Below, in pieces: positions 5,146 to 6,993 of a DNA stretch of 6,993 nt. Source of the stretch: Flavobacteriaceae bacterium (GTDB lineage Bacteria > Bacteroidota > Bacteroidia > Flavobacteriales > Flavobacteriaceae); assembly GCA_947458575.1 (NCBI GenBank), contig CANHBE010000140.1:1-6993 (forward strand). Reading direction: 5' to 3'. Position 1 is the first letter of the stretch; each line of letters begins with the position of its first letter. The notes under the pieces were generated by a model, which was not told where the DNA came from, did not search any database, and saw nothing but the letters and a program-made list of their open reading frames with translations. The position numbers and the translations under genes were made by a program.

Positions 5146-6993
5146 TTATAAAATTCCAAATTGCTCAAAATGATGATTCAAATGTTTTCGTTCTAAAAGA
5201 TACCATTCATAGCGATTCATTTCACCGAAAACGGCATTCTTCAATAGGCTTTCTGGATGTTCTTTGTGATGGGCGATATAGGCCAATCTGGCTTCGAGCA
5301 TTTTTTGTTTGGCTGTGTTTAAATCTGCATGATTTAGTGTATTAATTTTCGCTTTTTCTGCTAAAGGGAAATCAAAATTCTGAGGCATTTTGTTATAATC
5401 ATAAAGCGTGTTGTGCACTTTATCTAGAATCTTTTCGGGCGTTGAGATTTCGAAATCTTGAATTTCTCCGGACGCAATTCGATAGCCGTATTCTAAATGC
5501 TCGACCATGCCTTGTGCGGACAAATTCCCCCATTTTGGTTGCGAATTTTCGTTCAGTTTATGCAAACATTCCTCAATTTTCGCTTCGGTCATTTCGACAA
5601 AAACTTCTTGTTTTTTCTGCACCATCGTAAGGATCGTTGCCACGGCTACCAATTCGTCTGACACATCGAAAACCTCAACAAACCATTTGACAATACCGCT
5701 TGGATGTTCGGCAGATGCGACATCACGATCTACTTTTTGTTTACAAGTCAAACGCACGTATACCGTATCGTTGTGGTAAATCGGGCGTAAGAATCGACAT
5801 TCTTCTAAACCGTAATTTGCGGCAACTGGACCTTTGTTAGGATAAACAAACAAACCTGCGGCGGCGGCTAAAATAAAGTAACCGTGGGCTGTTCGTTTTT
5901 TGAAAATACTTCCGTCTAAGGACGTGATATCGGTATGGGCGTAGAAATGATCCCAGGTCAAATTCGCAAAATTGATAATGTCGGTGTCCGTAACCGTTCT
6001 GTTGTGTGTTCGCAACGACATACCCGGTTGGATATCTTCCCAATGGTATTGGAAAGGATGTTGCGAAATTTCTTTGTATTTGGAGTTGGGTTGATAGATT
6101 CCCGTGATTTCTGTTAATGTCGTTGGTGAACCTTGAACAGCGCAACGTTGCATATAATGTTTGATCCCGCGAACACCGCCCATTTCTTCTCCACCGCCCG
6201 CGCGACCGGGACCACCGTGAACCAATAATGGTAAGGGTGAACCGTGTCCAGTGCTTTGCTTTGCGTTTTCGCGATTGAGGACTAAAATTCTTCCGTGATG
6301 TGAGGCAGCGTTGATGACGTAATCCTTTGCCAATTCATCGCTATTGGTTACGATAGACGACACTAAAGAACCTTTTCCCATTTGGGCAAGTTCTACTGCT
6401 TCGTCTATGGTTTTGTATGGCATTAGGGTCGAAACTGGTCCAAATGCTTCGATTTCGTGAACAGCGGTATTTTGGAATGGTTGGTCTTCACGAAGTACTA
6501 TTGGACTCACGAATGCGCCTTTTTCGCTAGCGCCGATGAGGTTGATTTTTTCCAAATCGCCGTAGACCAATTTTGCGGATTTTGACAATTCGCCAATTCT
6601 ATTTTTTAAAACTTCCACTTGATCTTTGCTGACTAGAGCGCCCATGCGGACTTCTTTCAATCTTGGATCGCCAATAGTGACTTTATCCAGTGCTTTCCCG
6701 AGTGCTATTTGAACGTCATCCATAAGATTTTCTGGAACAATCATCCGTCTGATGGCGGTACATTTTTGACCACATTTAACGGTGATTTCGCTTCTCGCTT
6801 GATTGATGAACAAGTCGAATTCTGGTGTTCCTGGAACGGCATCTGCTCCCAAAATAGAGGCGTTTAAAGAATCGGCTTCCATGGTAAATGGAACCGCTTC
6901 TTGAATAATTCTAGGATGGGATTTTAGTAAACGTCCTGTGGCAGCGGAACCTGTAAACGTAATGACATCTTGGCTTTCAACCGTGTCGAATAT
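5146..6993 (-). CDS. paaZ: PaaZ oxepin-CoA hydrolase / 3-oxo-5,6-dehydrosuberyl-CoA semialdehyde dehydrogenase with an extra C-terminal DUF1569 (DinB-like) domain (partial, N-terminus off the right edge)
   Basis: PaaZ opens the oxepin-CoA ring and oxidises the resulting aldehyde in phenylacetyl-CoA degradation. The frame is open from the window edge, giving 615 codons; the ATG at 6880-6882 is internal. Numbering visible codons, the aldehyde dehydrogenase part carries FTGSAATG (13-20, cofactor site), FTMEADSLN (36-44, general-base E39) and CGQKCTAIRR (74-83, catalytic C78). The MaoC-like hydratase part (about 315-458) carries WDHFYAH (347-353, D348 and H353 expected to be catalytic) and TAHGYFI (368-374). 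These segments closely match E. coli PaaZ, which ends after the MaoC part. Here about 150 more residues follow (about 464-615): SQPKWGNLSAQGMVEH and a final KHLNHHFEQFG are typical of DUF1569/DinB-like helical bundles, with H499, H604, H607 and H608 as possible metal ligands. The role of this extra domain is unknown. The complete protein would be near 830 residues, against about 680 in E. coli. Confidence 0.95.
   Translation of the reverse strand: MFDTVESQDVITFTGSAATGRLLKSHPRIIQEAVPFTMEADSLNASILGADAVPGTPEFDLFINQARSEITVKCGQKCTAIRRMIVPENLMDDVQIALGKALDKVTIGDPRLKEVRMGALVSKDQVEVLKNRIGELSKSAKLVYGDLEKINLIGASEKGAFVSPIVLREDQPFQNTAVHEIEAFGPVSTLMPYKTIDEAVELAQMGKGSLVSSIVTNSDELAKDYVINAASHHGRILVLNRENAKQSTGHGSPLPLLVHGGPGRAGGGEEMGGVRGIKHYMQRCAVQGSPTTLTEITGIYQPNSKYKEISQHPFQYHWEDIQPGMSLRTHNRTVTDTDIINFANLTWDHFYAHTDITSLDGSIFKKRTAHGYFILAAAAGLFVYPNKGPVAANYGLEECRFLRPIYHNDTVYVRLTCKQKVDRDVASAEHPSGIVKWFVEVFDVSDELVAVATILTMVQKKQEVFVEMTEAKIEECLHKLNENSQPKWGNLSAQGMVEHLEYGYRIASGEIQDFEISTPEKILDKVHNTLYDYNKMPQNFDFPLAEKAKINTLNHADLNTAKQKMLEARLAYIAHHKEHPESLLKNAVFGEMNRYEWYLLERKHLNHHFEQFGIL

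Noticed and set aside
5837..6145. A 102-codon minus-strand frame inside paaZ
   Set aside because: It lies wholly within the MaoC-like part of paaZ in another frame, and the paaZ frame carries all the conserved motifs.
6880..6882. ATG at 6882 as the start of paaZ
   Set aside because: The frame is open upstream to the window edge and encodes conserved aldehyde dehydrogenase sequence (FTGSAATG and the residues leading into FTMEADSLN), so this Met is internal.

Overview
The window looks like chromosomal DNA of a Bacteroidota bacterium, most likely Flavobacterium or a close relative. Grounds: AT-rich DNA, no strong Shine-Dalgarno sequences before the starts, a PaaZ with an extra C-terminal domain, and intergenic spacers filled with short flavobacterial-style repeats. 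The genus is inferred from remembered family resemblance, not from a search.

All six genes lie on the minus strand, so transcription runs from right to left. The order is: paaZ (5146-6993, N-terminus outside the window), a crotonase-fold enoyl-CoA hydratase/isomerase (4139-4891), paaY (3478-4074), a lipoyl-bearing E2 acyltransferase of a 2-oxoacid dehydrogenase complex (2158-3471), a branched-chain aminotransferase ilvE (1070-2146), and the alpha-like part of a thiamine-diphosphate E1 dehydrogenase (1-983, C-terminus outside the window). The spacers are 254, 64, 6, 11 and 86 bp. paaY, E2 and ilvE are packed tightly enough to be one transcription unit. Open frames on the plus strand and in other minus frames are shadows of these genes.

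The genes join two pathways. PaaZ, the crotonase and PaaY belong to aerobic phenylacetyl-CoA degradation (ring opening, isomerisation or hydration, thioester clean-up). The aminotransferase with E1 and E2 makes a transaminate-then-oxidatively-decarboxylate module that turns amino acids into acyl-CoA. It is usually assigned to branched-chain amino acids. Its position here allows the hypothesis that it also turns phenylalanine into phenylacetyl-CoA for the Paa pathway.

The most unusual features are these. (1) A 7-bp tandem repeat (GTTGTCG on the plus strand) occurs in the spacer before the crotonase and also in both interdomain linkers of E2, where it is translated. (2) A DUF1569/DinB-like domain is fused to the C-terminus of PaaZ. 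(3) The crotonase lacks one of the two catalytic glutamates of true hydratases. (4) Two copies of a dispersed intergenic element occur in opposite orientations, one long with a hairpin and one short without it. (5) A near-perfect 18-bp inverted repeat lies between the crotonase gene and paaY. I see no tRNA, rRNA, CRISPR array, transposase gene or convincing promoter.
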